Below, one piece after another: positions 33,415 to 42,084 of a DNA stretch of 64,000 bases. This stretch comes from Labilithrix sp. Lineage in GTDB: Bacteria; Myxococcota_A; Polyangia; Polyangiales; Polyangiaceae. The notes beneath the pieces are model-generated. The model saw only the letters and a list, made by a program, of their open reading frames with translations, ran no database searches and was not told the DNA's origin. The DNA lies in assembly GCA_019637195.1 (NCBI GenBank), contig JAHBWA010000036.1, forward strand, positions 1-64,000, read 5' to 3'. The position numbers were made by a program, and so were the translations under genes. Within the stretch, counting starts at the first letter, position 1. Each line of letters opens with the position of its first letter.

Positions 33415-34634
33415 GCGCACGTCTTCGAGCGCGATCGGGACAAGCAGAGAGCGCGTGGTGCTCTCCGTTGATCTCCGGCGCGGGCATCGTGTGCGTTGTC
33501 GCCGGCTCGTTCGTCGCCGCGTGCGCCTCGGTCGACGACAACGCCAACCTCGAGCCCGAGGACACGCGGGTCGCCGTTCCTGACGTCGACGCGAGCGGCG
33601 CGGACGGCGCGGACGGGGCGGACGGCGGTGAAGCGTGCACCGAGGACGATTGCGAGCTCTTCCCCGCCGAGTGTGAGCCGGGGACGCTCTGCCCGAGCGG
33701 CCTGTTCGGCGCCGAGCCGTCCGCGGGAGCCGATTGGCGCACGCGCGTCGAGAGCATTCGCGGTCGATCGGCGGCGGACGCGTGGCTCGTCGGGACGCTC
33801 GGCATGGCCGCGCGCTTCGACGGGACGGCATGGAAGACCGTCGACGTCGGCACGCTCGAGTCGCTCCGCTACGTCTGGCCGGCGAGCGGCGGGGAGCTCG
33901 CGTTCGGGACGCTCGAGCGCGTGTTCACGCGCGGCCTCGGCGACGGCGAAGGCGATCCGTCGCCGGACGGCTGGACCACGCGAGGCGCGGTGACCCAACC
34001 CGCGGGCTCGAGCCGCAGCGTCACCGCAGCGTGGGGCCGGGCCGGCTCGAGCACGATGTGGGTCGCGACGAACGCCGAGGTCTGGCGGATCGACGTGGAC
34101 GGGACGACGCTCACGCCGACGGCGGGGGTGCCTGCGTCGGTCTGCAGCAACCTGCCGTGCAAGTGGCTGAGAGCCCTCGACGGGGTCTCTCCGAACGTCG
34201 TGTGGGGCGTCGGTGAGACGGGCGCTGCGATCCGAATCACGGGCGCCGCCGGTGAGTCGCCGGCGGTGGAGGTGATGAACCCGCTGACCTGGTCGACGCT
34301 GAGCGGCGTATGGGCCGTCTCCGACACCGAGGCGTGGGCGGTCGGAGCGCGCGGTCTCGTCATTCACAACGTGGGCGCGACGTTCGACTGGCAGGTCGCG
34401 GAGGTGCCGACGCAGGAACATCTCCATGCCGTCGCGGGCTCGTCGTCGTCCGACGTCTGGGCCGTCGGCGACAAGGGCGTGGTCCTTCACTTCGACGGGA
34501 CGACGTGGTCGCGGGTGAAGGTGGCCGGGATGGGGCGCCGTCGACCGGAGCTCCTCTCTGTGTGGGTGCCCGAGCCTGGAAAAGTGTGGATCGGAGGCCA
34601 GGGCGTCCTCCTCTCCCTCGGAGGAAAGCGATGA
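33411..34634 (+). CDS. Cluster B gene 5: seven-bladed propeller-like lipoprotein
   Basis: A 407-residue predicted lipoprotein (lipobox FVAAC) with an Asp/Gly-rich linker (DASGADGADGADGGE). Seven degenerate blade motifs can be read: SIRGRSAADAWLVG, YVWPASGGELAFG, AAWGRAGSSTMWVAT, ALDGVSPNVVWGVG, GVWAVSDTEAWAVG, AVAGSSSSDVWAVG, SVWVPEPGKVWIGG. This is the counterpart of 20799 but more diverged. Start is the ATG at 33411 overlapping the previous stop; the next gene also begins in an ATGA overlap. Confidence 0.78.
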   Translation: MSARLRARSGQAESAWCSPLISGAGIVCVVAGSFVAACASVDDNANLEPEDTRVAVPDVDASGADGADGADGGEACTEDDCELFPAECEPGTLCPSGLFGAEPSAGADWRTRVESIRGRSAADAWLVGTLGMAARFDGTAWKTVDVGTLESLRYVWPASGGELAFGTLERVFTRGLGDGEGDPSPDGWTTRGAVTQPAGSSRSVTAAWGRAGSSTMWVATNAEVWRIDVDGTTLTPTAGVPASVCSNLPCKWLRALDGVSPNVVWGVGETGAAIRITGAAGESPAVEVMNPLTWSTLSGVWAVSDTEAWAVGARGLVIHNVGATFDWQVAEVPTQEHLHAVAGSSSSDVWAVGDKGVVLHFDGTTWSRVKVAGMGRRRPELLSVWVPEPGKVWIGGQGVLLSLGGKR

Positions 34635-36076
34635 GACGCACGATTCTGTTCGCCTGCGCGTCGGCGACGCTGGCCGTCCTGGTCGCCTGCGCGACCTCGG
34701 ATGGGGAAGGCGCCTCGCTCGACCCCTTCATGGACGGTGGGAGCACCGTCCTCGACGCCGCGTCACGCGAGGAGGCCGACGGAGCGCCCGGACAAGACGC
34801 GTCCGCACCGGTCTGGGCGGCGTGCAACGACCACGGCTGGTGCGAGACGGAGCTGCCCGATCCGAACCTGACGCTCATCGACGTCTGGCCGTTCGTCGAT
34901 CGCACGTTCGCGGTCGCCGAGAGCGACACGCTCGGGACGAAGGTGCTCGAGTGGACGGAGGCGGCCGAGGCCTGGTCGTACATCGACGACAACTCGCAGA
35001 ACGCCTATGACAGCGGCCAGTACGCCGGCAAGATGTACGCGCCGAGCGAGAACGAGCTGTACTTCACGACGGCGCCCGGCATCGTCTACCGCGGGACGCG
35101 CGCGAACCCGTCGGCGCCGTTCACGTGGGAGTCGACGCGCCTTCCGTACGACGGACCCGAGTATGCCGATCGCGATCCGGGGCGGGCCTGGAGCGTGGAG
35201 CGTCCCGGTCAGTACGTGACGCGCTACGCGCCGGCGCTCGGAGTGATCGGCACATCGGCAAGCGACGTCTACGCCTGGTATGGCAACCGAATCTTCCATC
35301 GCACGAGCGAAGACGGCGGGCCGCCCACGTGGGTCTCGGAGTTCGTCACGGAGGACCCGAACGTCGCGGCCGCCGAGTCGTTCTACATCTTCAACGCGTC
35401 GCCGGCGGGCAGCGATGAAGTCTGGTTCGTCGGAGGGCACGGCCCGAGCGATGCCGCGAGAGGCTTCACGGGATGTCCGACGCTCTTTCGTCGAACGCCC
35501 TCGGGCTATTCGACCGTCCTCGATTTCAACCTCTCGAACAACGGCACCTGCGCGACCAAGCCAGGCACCATCCAACCGACCATCAGGCTCGAGTTGCCGG
35601 GCTTTGGCGTGTTCGAATCTCCGTGGCAACCGAAGGGCTGGGCAACGGCGATCACGCCCGTTGCTCCGGGCGCAGCCCTGGTGCTCGTCCAGAACTCTCT
35701 GCAGTGGTGCTACGTCGACACCACCGAACCGCGCGTCGCGCGCTTCCAAGGAATCGGCGGGGTAAAGCCGCCCACCTCGGGTGTCTCCTCTCCACTTCAC
35801 TCGGTCGTCCGCGTCGACGATCGCTTGTGGTTCAGCGGCCATGGAATCGTCTTCGGCTCGGAGATCAAGCCGGACGCGTGGAGGAGCGGCCTCGGGATCG
35901 GGACGGTCGAGTCGTACGAGCAGGCGGGGGTGGCCCACGGCGCCTTGGTCGAGCAGACGAGTGTCGCGATGAGGGGAGGCTATTTGAATGAGCCGCTCTT
36001 TCAGGTGCGCGGAACGTCGACAAATAATCTTTGGGCGGTCGGGAATCGGTATGCACTTCACAAGAAGACTCCTTGA
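34631..36076 (+). CDS. Cluster B gene 6: diverged propeller-like lipoprotein
   Basis: A 481-residue exported protein with lipobox VLVAC, acidic linker and a start WAACNDHGWCETELPDPNLT that parallels the CSDEGWCHTIVPDAQ of cluster A gene 6. The body is beta-rich (LYFTTAPGIVYRGTRANP, SEFVTEDPNVAAAES, DEVWFVGGHGPSD, RLWFSGHGIVFGSEI, TNNLWAVGNRYALHKKTP) with only a few recognisable DVW/LWAVG motifs. The gene is about 50 residues longer than its paralogue. The following RCC1-like gene overlaps its 3' end by 26 bp if the ATG at 36051 is used. Confidence 0.75.
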   Translation: MRRTILFACASATLAVLVACATSDGEGASLDPFMDGGSTVLDAASREEADGAPGQDASAPVWAACNDHGWCETELPDPNLTLIDVWPFVDRTFAVAESDTLGTKVLEWTEAAEAWSYIDDNSQNAYDSGQYAGKMYAPSENELYFTTAPGIVYRGTRANPSAPFTWESTRLPYDGPEYADRDPGRAWSVERPGQYVTRYAPALGVIGTSASDVYAWYGNRIFHRTSEDGGPPTWVSEFVTEDPNVAAAESFYIFNASPAGSDEVWFVGGHGPSDAARGFTGCPTLFRRTPSGYSTVLDFNLSNNGTCATKPGTIQPTIRLELPGFGVFESPWQPKGWATAITPVAPGAALVLVQNSLQWCYVDTTEPRVARFQGIGGVKPPTSGVSSPLHSVVRVDDRLWFSGHGIVFGSEIKPDAWRSGLGIGTVESYEQAGVAHGALVEQTSVAMRGGYLNEPLFQVRGTSTNNLWAVGNRYALHKKTP

Positions 36077-37475
36077 TTCGCGCCGCCATGGGCTGCTCGA
36101 ATCGAAGGCCGTATACGTCACCGTGCAGAGTGCGCGGCGGCTCATTGTTCTCTCGGTCCTCGCCGCTTCCGCGGCGGCGGTGAGCTGCTCGAGCAGCGAC
36201 GACCGGAGCGAGTCGCCGCTCGCTGATGCTGGGCTCGACGGTCCCGATGCGACGGAAGCGACTGACGCGGCGGCCGATTCGAGCCATCGCGACGCGGACA
36301 CGTTCGATGGCCGGCCGCGGCCCGTCGTCTGCGAGTCGAGCCCGTGCGCGACCGCGCTCGTGACGACCCTCGGCAGAAGCGTCGAAGACAAGGCCGAGGG
36401 CTTCTGCGTCTTGCTCGACGATGGCACGGTGGCCTGCTGGGGGGCGAATGCCGCCGGTCAGCTCGGGCGCGGCGAGGGAGAGGACGAGCCCCTCGTCGAC
36501 AGCTCGACGCCGGCCAAGGTCGTCGGGCTCGCGAACGTCACGTCGCTCGACCACACCTGCGCCGTCGACAAGGACGGCAGCGTGTGGTGCTGGGGGACGG
36601 GCCCGTTCTCGTGGTCCGCAGACGGCGGCGCCTTCTCGATGACCCGCAGCACCCTGCCCGTGAAGCTCGATCTCCCTCCCGTGACGAAGGTGGCGCGAAG
36701 CTTCGAGACGGCATGTGTCGTCGCCTCTGGCGACGTCCAATGCTGGGGAAGCAACGCGCTCGGCCAGCTCGGTCCAATCTCCGAGACGTTCACCGGCGAG
36801 CCGGTGCGCGCGAAGCTTCCCCAAGGGGCTTTGGCGTCCGCGTTGGAGGTCGGCAACGCAACGTTCGTCTTGCGCGAAGACGGCACGGTCATGAGCTGGG
36901 GGGGCAACCCCGGCATCGGGCGTATCTCGCCGAGCTCGCCGGATCCGCTCCCTCAGCTCGTCTCGCTCGCGGGGCTCACGCAGATCGACTCCGCGTACGA
37001 CAACACGTGCGCAGTCGCAAACGGTGTCGGGTACTGCTGGGGCGCGCGCGTCACGCCGTTCAAAGGTACGGTGATCGATCGGGCGCTTCCCGAACCGGTC
37101 GCTACGCCGGAGCCGGTCGTTCAGATCGCGACGACGCGTACGGAAGGCTACTTCCTCTCCGGACCCCACGACGTACAGGACTTCAAGCCGTATCGATGGT
37201 GCGCGGTGGGCGGCTCGGGGACGCTCTATTGCTGGGGCTTCAACGAGAGCGGGCAGGCGGGGACCGGCACCGAGGAGCACGTCACGCGGGCGGCGCGGGT
37301 CAGCGACCTTCCCGAGGAGGCGCTCGTCGCGCAAGTGAAGACGACGGTCAACACGACGTGTGCGCTGCTCACGACTGGCAAAGTGTACTGCTGGGGGAGC
37401 AACTACAACGGTCAGCTCGGCAACGGGCTGAATCGAGGTAAGAGCATGGCTCCGAAAGAGGTAGTGCTTCCATGA
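36051..37475 (+). CDS. Cluster B gene 7: RCC1-like seven-repeat lipoprotein
   Basis: A 474-residue exported lipoprotein (lipobox AAAVSC). Seven RCC1-type repeats: FCVLLDDGTVACWGANAAGQ, TCAVDKDGSVWCWGTG, ACVVASGDVQCWGSNALGQL, FVLREDGTVMSWGGNPG, TCAVANGVGYCWGA, WCAVGGSGTLYCWGFNESGQ, TCALLTTGKVYCWGSNYNGQ. The fourth repeat lacks the Cys pair, exactly as in cluster A gene 7. The start is open: ATG 36051 gives a long basic n-region like the paralogue; GTG 36123 would give a compact 21-residue signal peptide. Overlaps gene 8 by ATGA. Confidence 0.85.
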   Translation: MHFTRRLLDSRRHGLLESKAVYVTVQSARRLIVLSVLAASAAAVSCSSSDDRSESPLADAGLDGPDATEATDAAADSSHRDADTFDGRPRPVVCESSPCATALVTTLGRSVEDKAEGFCVLLDDGTVACWGANAAGQLGRGEGEDEPLVDSSTPAKVVGLANVTSLDHTCAVDKDGSVWCWGTGPFSWSADGGAFSMTRSTLPVKLDLPPVTKVARSFETACVVASGDVQCWGSNALGQLGPISETFTGEPVRAKLPQGALASALEVGNATFVLREDGTVMSWGGNPGIGRISPSSPDPLPQLVSLAGLTQIDSAYDNTCAVANGVGYCWGARVTPFKGTVIDRALPEPVATPEPVVQIATTRTEGYFLSGPHDVQDFKPYRWCAVGGSGTLYCWGFNESGQAGTGTEEHVTRAARVSDLPEEALVAQVKTTVNTTCALLTTGKVYCWGSNYNGQLGNGLNRGKSMAPKEVVLP

Positions 37476-39271
37476 GCAGACGTCTGGCCATGCCCGCGAC
37501 CATCTCGGTCTTCGGGTTCGCGTTCGTCGCCGCGGTCTTCGCCTGTGAGGGCGGTCGCGGTGCGTTCGACAACGGCCCGAGCGGCTTCGATCCGCTGCCG
37601 GAGGAGGACGCCGGCGAATGCCTGCTCCAGTGCTCGCTCGACGGCCGATCGGTCATTCGATCGTGCACAGGCGACGTGGTCGAGACCTGCCCAAGCGAGC
37701 TGGCGTGCGGTGACGCCCGATGCCAAGAGGCCTGCGCGGCAGCAGCTGCGAACAGCAGCTCGAACGGCTGCGAGTTCTATTTTCAGCCTCCGCCTGAGTT
37801 CGAAGACAACTCGGATAGTTGTTATGCCGCGTTCGTCGTCAACACGTCGGCATCACCGGTGGAGATCTCGCTCGGCCGCGGAGGCGAAGAGCTCGACCTC
37901 TCCGGCGCGATCTTTCGCACGACGTCTGGGGATGCGACGCTGATCCAGCACACGGGGCCGATCCCGCCCGACGAGAGCGTCGTTGTCTTCATCTCGGACC
38001 ATGATCCCGAGGTGCCTCGAGGAAGCAGGAGCCACCTGCCGTGTCCGGCAGGTGTCAGGCCGGCGGTACTCTCGCGGCTCTTGGGGCTCTCGCCGCCCGG
38101 CACCCGATTCGGATCCTCGTTCCATTTGACATCGAACGCGCCCGTATCGCTCGTCGCGATGTATCCATTCGGAGGCGCGGAGAGCCGCTTCCCCTCGGCC
38201 ACGCTCCTCATGCCCGTCGTCACCTGGGCCAAGGAGCACGTCCTCGTCGACGGGTGGGAGGCCAGCAAGTACGGCAACCCGGCGTCGCGGATCGTCGCGT
38301 CGGAGGACGGAACGGAAATCACGATCATCGCCAAGAAGTCACTTCAGGACGGCATCGATGTCCAAGGCGGCCCTGCCAACACTCCGCTCAAATACACTCT
38401 CGAGAAGGGAGAGTATTTGCAGCTTCAGCAGAGCGATGAGCTGGTCGGGAGCATCGTCATGTCGAGCAAGCCCACGAGCATTTCTGGAGGGAACTCGTGC
38501 GCCTACGTGCCGAGTTGGGGCGGGGCGTGCGACATACTCTGGCAGCAGATCCCGTCGTTCGAGCAATGGGGCTCCGAATACGTCGGGGTCGGCTACCGTC
38601 AGCGCACGTCGTCGCCGCACGAGCTCATGCCTTACCGCATCGTCGCCGCTCACGACGGCACGCGGCTCGACTACGACCCGGTGATCCCCCCCGGTGCGCC
38701 GACGGAGATGAACGCGGGTGACTTCGTGACGTTCCCCGTAAGCGTCAACGCTCCCTTCGTCGTGCGGACGCAAGACGCCGCGCACCCGATCTACGTGGCT
38801 GCATACATGCAAGGGAAGAACGGTGGCTATCACGGTAGTCCGCCCATGGCAGACCAGGGGGATCCGGAGTTCGTCAACGTCGTTCCCGCGGGGCAGTGGC
38901 AAAGCTCGTATTCCTTCTATGCGGACCCGACGTACGAGGAGACCTCGCTCGTCGTGATCCGCGGCAAGCAGCGCGACAAGTTCGAGGACGTCTGGCTCGA
39001 GTGCGCCGGCACCCTCGAGGGCTGGACCCCGATCGGCACGCGCGGCGACTACGAGTTCGTGCGCGTCGATCTCCAGCGCGACGGCGGGCCTGGTCAGGCG
39101 TTCGGCGACAAGGTCTGCCAGACCGGTCTTCACCGGATGAAGAGCGAGGGGCCGTTTCACCGCCACGATCTGGGGCTGGGCCCGTGCGGCGAGCTACGCC
39201 TATCCCGGCGGCATGGCGCTCCGGAAGCTCGTCGACGCGCCGCTGCTCCCGATCCAGTGACGTCCGCGTGA
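37472..39271 (+). CDS. Cluster B gene 8: IgGFc-binding-like lipoprotein with a frameshifted 3' end
   Basis: A 599-residue exported protein, counterpart of 24771. Signal ends VAAVFAC. CLLQCSLDGRSVIRSCTGDV is the Cys-rich opening, then the large domain: SFHLTSNAPVSLVAMYPFGG, ATLLMPVVTWAKEHVLV, SRIVASEDGTEITII, KPTSISGGNSCAYVPSWGGA, IYVAAYMQGKNGGYHGSPPM, DPTYEETSLVVIRGKQ. The last 38 residues (HRHDLGLGPCGE...) do not match the family. An extra T at 39154-39156 shifts the frame: without it the end would read GPFTATIWGWARAASYAYPG and stop at 39260, matching GPFSVHVWGWGAYASYGYAG of the paralogue. Real mutation or base-calling error. Confidence 0.82.
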   Translation: MSRRLAMPATISVFGFAFVAAVFACEGGRGAFDNGPSGFDPLPEEDAGECLLQCSLDGRSVIRSCTGDVVETCPSELACGDARCQEACAAAAANSSSNGCEFYFQPPPEFEDNSDSCYAAFVVNTSASPVEISLGRGGEELDLSGAIFRTTSGDATLIQHTGPIPPDESVVVFISDHDPEVPRGSRSHLPCPAGVRPAVLSRLLGLSPPGTRFGSSFHLTSNAPVSLVAMYPFGGAESRFPSATLLMPVVTWAKEHVLVDGWEASKYGNPASRIVASEDGTEITIIAKKSLQDGIDVQGGPANTPLKYTLEKGEYLQLQQSDELVGSIVMSSKPTSISGGNSCAYVPSWGGACDILWQQIPSFEQWGSEYVGVGYRQRTSSPHELMPYRIVAAHDGTRLDYDPVIPPGAPTEMNAGDFVTFPVSVNAPFVVRTQDAAHPIYVAAYMQGKNGGYHGSPPMADQGDPEFVNVVPAGQWQSSYSFYADPTYEETSLVVIRGKQRDKFEDVWLECAGTLEGWTPIGTRGDYEFVRVDLQRDGGPGQAFGDKVCQTGLHRMKSEGPFHRHDLGLGPCGELRLSRRHGAPEARRRAAAPDPVTSA

Positions 39272-39420
39272 TGCGACGCGCGGGCGCCGCGCCGCGCCGC
39301 GCCGCGCCGCGCTCGAGCACTTCCGGAGGAAGCTACGGCGTCTCGCGGCCGTAACAACCGCGCGATGCCGTCATGGTTGCCGGCTCGCTCGTCCACGCCC
39401 ATTGGGGAGGTCCTCGGAAA

Positions 39421-40098
39421 ATGCGCCGCTCGTTGCTCGTTCTCTCGTCGCTCGTGCTCGGTCTCTCGGTCATCGCCTGCGGTGGAGGCTCGGAGGAGCC
39501 GAAGACACCTGCCGACAAGGCGTCCGCGCCGGTCTCCCCGATGGAGGAGCTGAAGGCGATCCCCGCGGACCTCGACGCGGAGGTCGCGAGCCTCACCAAG
39601 CCGATCGACGACGTGCAGTCGATCATCGACGAGCTGGGAGCCTTCCCGAAGAAGCACGGTCTCGCCGCCGCCGACGTGATGGGCATGGCGAAGGCCACGT
39701 TCGACAGCGGGAAGGTGGAGATGAACCTCAAGGCCGACGTCGCGGCCGAGGCGGCGGCGGAGCTCGAGGTCCTCCTGAAGCGCCTGAACGACACCGTGAT
39801 CGCGCTCAAGGCGACGCCGGACCACGTCGCCGCGCTCACGGCCAAGGCGACCGCGGCGACGGCGAAGGTGCCGCTGCTGGCGACGAAGGTGTCTTCGTCG
39901 GCCTCGGTGACGGTGGCGAACCCCTTCGGGAGCGCCGAGGACAAGGCCAAGGCGCAGGCCGAGATCGACGGCGTGAAGCAGGTGCAGGCCGACACGTCGA
40001 AGTCGATCAGCGACGTCCAGGCGAAGGTCACCGGCATCCCGCAGATGGCGACGGCGGCGCTCGCGAAGCTCACGGCGTCGTTCGCGGCCGGGACCTGA
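39421..40098 (+). CDS. Small lipoprotein with coiled-coil helices
   Basis: A 225-residue lipoprotein with lipobox LSVIAC followed by GGGSEEPK. The mature part is rich in Ala, Lys and Glu and strongly helical (MEELKAIPADLDAEVASLTK, DVQSIIDELGAFPKKHGL, AAEAAAELEVLLKRLNDTVI), with few glycines, as in periplasmic coiled-coil lipoproteins. The ATG at 39421 has GGGGAGG ten bases upstream. A longer in-frame start would break the signal peptide. No family recognised; an envelope structural role is a guess. Follows cluster B after 150 bp and is probably separate. Confidence 0.75.
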   Translation: MRRSLLVLSSLVLGLSVIACGGGSEEPKTPADKASAPVSPMEELKAIPADLDAEVASLTKPIDDVQSIIDELGAFPKKHGLAAADVMGMAKATFDSGKVEMNLKADVAAEAAAELEVLLKRLNDTVIALKATPDHVAALTAKATAATAKVPLLATKVSSSASVTVANPFGSAEDKAKAQAEIDGVKQVQADTSKSISDVQAKVTGIPQMATAALAKLTASFAAGT

Positions 40099-40234
40099 CG
40101 GGCGGGGAAGGCTTCGCGACGGGCTCTGGATGCCTCTGAGCACCAAAGAGGGTCGCGGCCTCCGTTCGTGAGGCGGGCTCATCGAGCGCTCCGCCTCTGC
40201 AGCCTGGGCGCTCACCGCGGCGCGCGAGCGAGCC

Positions 40235-40828
40235 TCACATGAGCTCGACGCCTTCCGCTACGAGCTCGAGCTTCGCGAGCGGGCGACCGAGCTGGGCTTC
40301 GGCCTCGGCGCGGCAGCCCTTCTTCTCGCCGTGCTTCGCGTCGCCGTGCTTCGCGCCTTCGCCGCCGGTGGCGGCCATGCCCTCGTGGCCGTCGCCCTCG
40401 CACGCGCCCTTGTCGTCGGCCTTCACGAGCTTGGCGAGCACGCGCGCCTTCCGGCCGGAGGCCGTCTTCGGGACGAAGAACGCGTGGCCGGCCATCTTGA
40501 TGTGGGCCTCGCCGGCGTCGTCCTTGAGCTCCATCCAGCAGCCCATGTGCTGGCAGACGGCCGTGACGGTGCCGTCCGTGGCGAAGGTCTTGCCGACCCA
40601 TGTGCTCGGCGACTTCGCGACCTCGGCGAGCGCGACCTTTTGCGCCGACGCCTCGATCGGCGCGCCGAGCCGGAGCGCGCCCTCCGCGGTGCCGGTCGCG
40701 CTCGGGGCAGCCGACGGCGCGGGAGCGGGCTCGGGCGTCGCCGACGTCGGGCTCTTCGAGCCGGTGTCGCACGCGGCGAGCGCGAGGATCACGGAGAAGG
40801 ACGCAGCGGCGAGGGGCGTGCAGCGCAT
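40235..40828 (-). CDS. DUF4920 domain lipoprotein
   Basis: The 197-residue lipoprotein (lipobox LALAAC) has a Pro/Ala/Ser linker and then a DUF4920-type domain: ALAEVAKSPSTWVGKTFATD, GTVTAVCQHMGCWMELKDDA, GEAHIKMAGHAFFVPKTASG. The C-QHMGCWM stretch and nearby His residues suggest possible metal binding; this is inference. An insert rich in Gly/His/Lys (EGAKHGDAKHGEKKG) lies in the C-terminal part. Divergent from the DUF4410-like gene across a 321-bp gap. Confidence 0.78.
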   Translation of the reverse strand: MRCTPLAAASFSVILALAACDTGSKSPTSATPEPAPAPSAAPSATGTAEGALRLGAPIEASAQKVALAEVAKSPSTWVGKTFATDGTVTAVCQHMGCWMELKDDAGEAHIKMAGHAFFVPKTASGRKARVLAKLVKADDKGACEGDGHEGMAATGGEGAKHGDAKHGEKKGCRAEAEAQLGRPLAKLELVAEGVELM

Positions 40829-41149
40829 CCGAGTCTCGTAGCACCCGCGCCACGCGCCGTAAAATCGTGGCTCGCGTCGTTCGCGCTGCCTCCTCTCGTG
40901 GCGGTCATCACGCCGGCTTGCGGCGCCATTTCGTACGCCGCTCTCGTGGCATCGTCCACCCGCGCCTGCAGCCGCTCGCGCGTCTACGCCAGCGCTGCTC
41001 GGCGCGCGTCCGCGTCTGGTCCGCGCGCCACGTCGCGTCTAGCCCGCGCGCCACGTCGCGTCTCGCACGCGGCCGACATTTCACGCGATTTCACTAGGGA
41101 ATGCCGCCGCGCGATCGGCATCATCGGGCCACTTCGAGAGGAGGGCCGA
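40829..41149. other. Intergenic region of 321 bp with a 20-bp direct repeat
   Basis: CCGCGCGCCACGTCGCGTCT occurs exactly twice, at 41021-41040 and 41044-41063, separated by three bases. The region lies between divergent lipoprotein genes and should hold both promoters; no convincing hexamers or protein-coding signal were found. Confidence 0.6.
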
Positions 41150-41686
41150 ATGCGCTTGGTGGGATGGGTACTGGTGATGGCGGTGGTCTTGACGAGCGGG
41201 GCTTGCGCGAAGACCGGGTCGGTTCGCGAGAGCACGCCGGTGGCGAGCCTCGCGGCGTACAAGACCGCGCGCGTCGAGGTCGAGCTCCCCACCAGCGTCA
41301 AGAACGCCGACGCACAGAAGGCGGCCTTCGCGGAGGCCGTCGCGCAGGGGCTTCGCGAGCGGAAGATCTTCTCCGACGTGGTGAAAGAAGGCGGCGACGT
41401 CTTCGTCAAGGTGACGGTCGTGAAGGTCGACGCGGGCAGCGCGTTCGAGCGAGGCATGGGCACGGGTGGCGACGCCGAGGTGACCGCCCGCGTCGAGCTG
41501 CTCGACGCGAGCGACAACAAGAACGTCGGCGCGTTCGACGTCACCGGGAACTCGAAGAAGTCGGTCACCATGGCGGTCGGCGGCGTCGACACCGCGGCCG
41601 TCGAAGACTCGACGGGTCGCGCGCTCCGCGCGGCCGCTGACGAGATCGCCGGCTACCTCCAGGCCCGTCGCGACGGCACGCGCTGA
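41150..41686 (+). CDS. Small DUF4410-like lipoprotein
   Basis: A 178-residue lipoprotein: signal RLVGWVLVMAVVLTSGAC, then VASLAAYKTARVEVELPTSV, AAFAEAVAQGLRERKIFSDV, GGDVFVKVTVVKVDAGSAFE and GVDTAAVEDSTGRALRAAAD. The order of a strand-rich start, a FAEAVAQGLRERKIF helix, long strands and a final helix resembles DUF4410 periplasmic domains. A strong AGGAGGG site is upstream of the ATG at 41150, which fixes the start; the frame is open further upstream but non-coding in character. Role unknown. Confidence 0.8.
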   Translation: MRLVGWVLVMAVVLTSGACAKTGSVRESTPVASLAAYKTARVEVELPTSVKNADAQKAAFAEAVAQGLRERKIFSDVVKEGGDVFVKVTVVKVDAGSAFERGMGTGGDAEVTARVELLDASDNKNVGAFDVTGNSKKSVTMAVGGVDTAAVEDSTGRALRAAADEIAGYLQARRDGTR

Positions 41687-42084
41687 CGACGCCGACACCG
41701 TCGCGTCGTGACGTGCTCCAGCGCGCCCGCGCCGCCGCCGCCTCGGTCGCGTCGGGGCGGCGCTCCGGCCGCCGCGGCCTCGGTCGCGTCGAGGCGTTGC
41801 GCCGAGGTGCTCGCTCCGTCGCGTCGAGTCGTCGCGCCGAGGTGCTCGCTCCGCCGCTGTCGCGGTCGCGTCGAGTCGTCGCGCCGAGGTTGCTCGCTCC
41901 GCCGCCGCCGAGCCCGACTCCGGTGCGTGCGTCGGGTGATCCTCCAGGGTGATCGACGCTGCGCGGCGGCCCACCCGCGCCCGGGAGCCGATCCAGATCA
42001 CGGCGCGCTATCGGCGCAAGATGCGTGATTACAGCAGGTTGCATAGATTTCCTGTTGGGTGCGATGTTTGCCTACGTGGTCGCC
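41687..42084. other. Intergenic region of 398 bp with degenerate tandem repeats
   Basis: No supported gene. It contains the tandem repeats annotated separately, and from 42020 to 42062 a shift to A/T-rich sequence (GATTACAGCAGGTTGCATAG) that could include the promoter of the GH1 gene. No clear terminator for the DUF4410-like gene. Confidence 0.5.
41780..41910. repeat. Degenerate tandem repeat built on GCGCCGAGGTGCTCGCTCCG
   Basis: The 20-mer GCGCCGAGGTGCTCGCTCCG is found at 41799-41818 and 41834-41853, and once more at 41881 with an inserted T. Each copy is preceded by GTCGCGTCGAG. The unit spacing is 35 and 47 bp. On the other strand the sequence also repeats, giving Arg/Ser-rich pseudo-reading frames only. 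Confidence 0.75.

Noticed and set aside
41780..41910. Regular repeats that could suggest a CRISPR array
   Set aside because: Units are contiguous or nearly so, without unique spacers of constant length, and no cas genes are present. The same applies to the repeats at 15636 and 58674.
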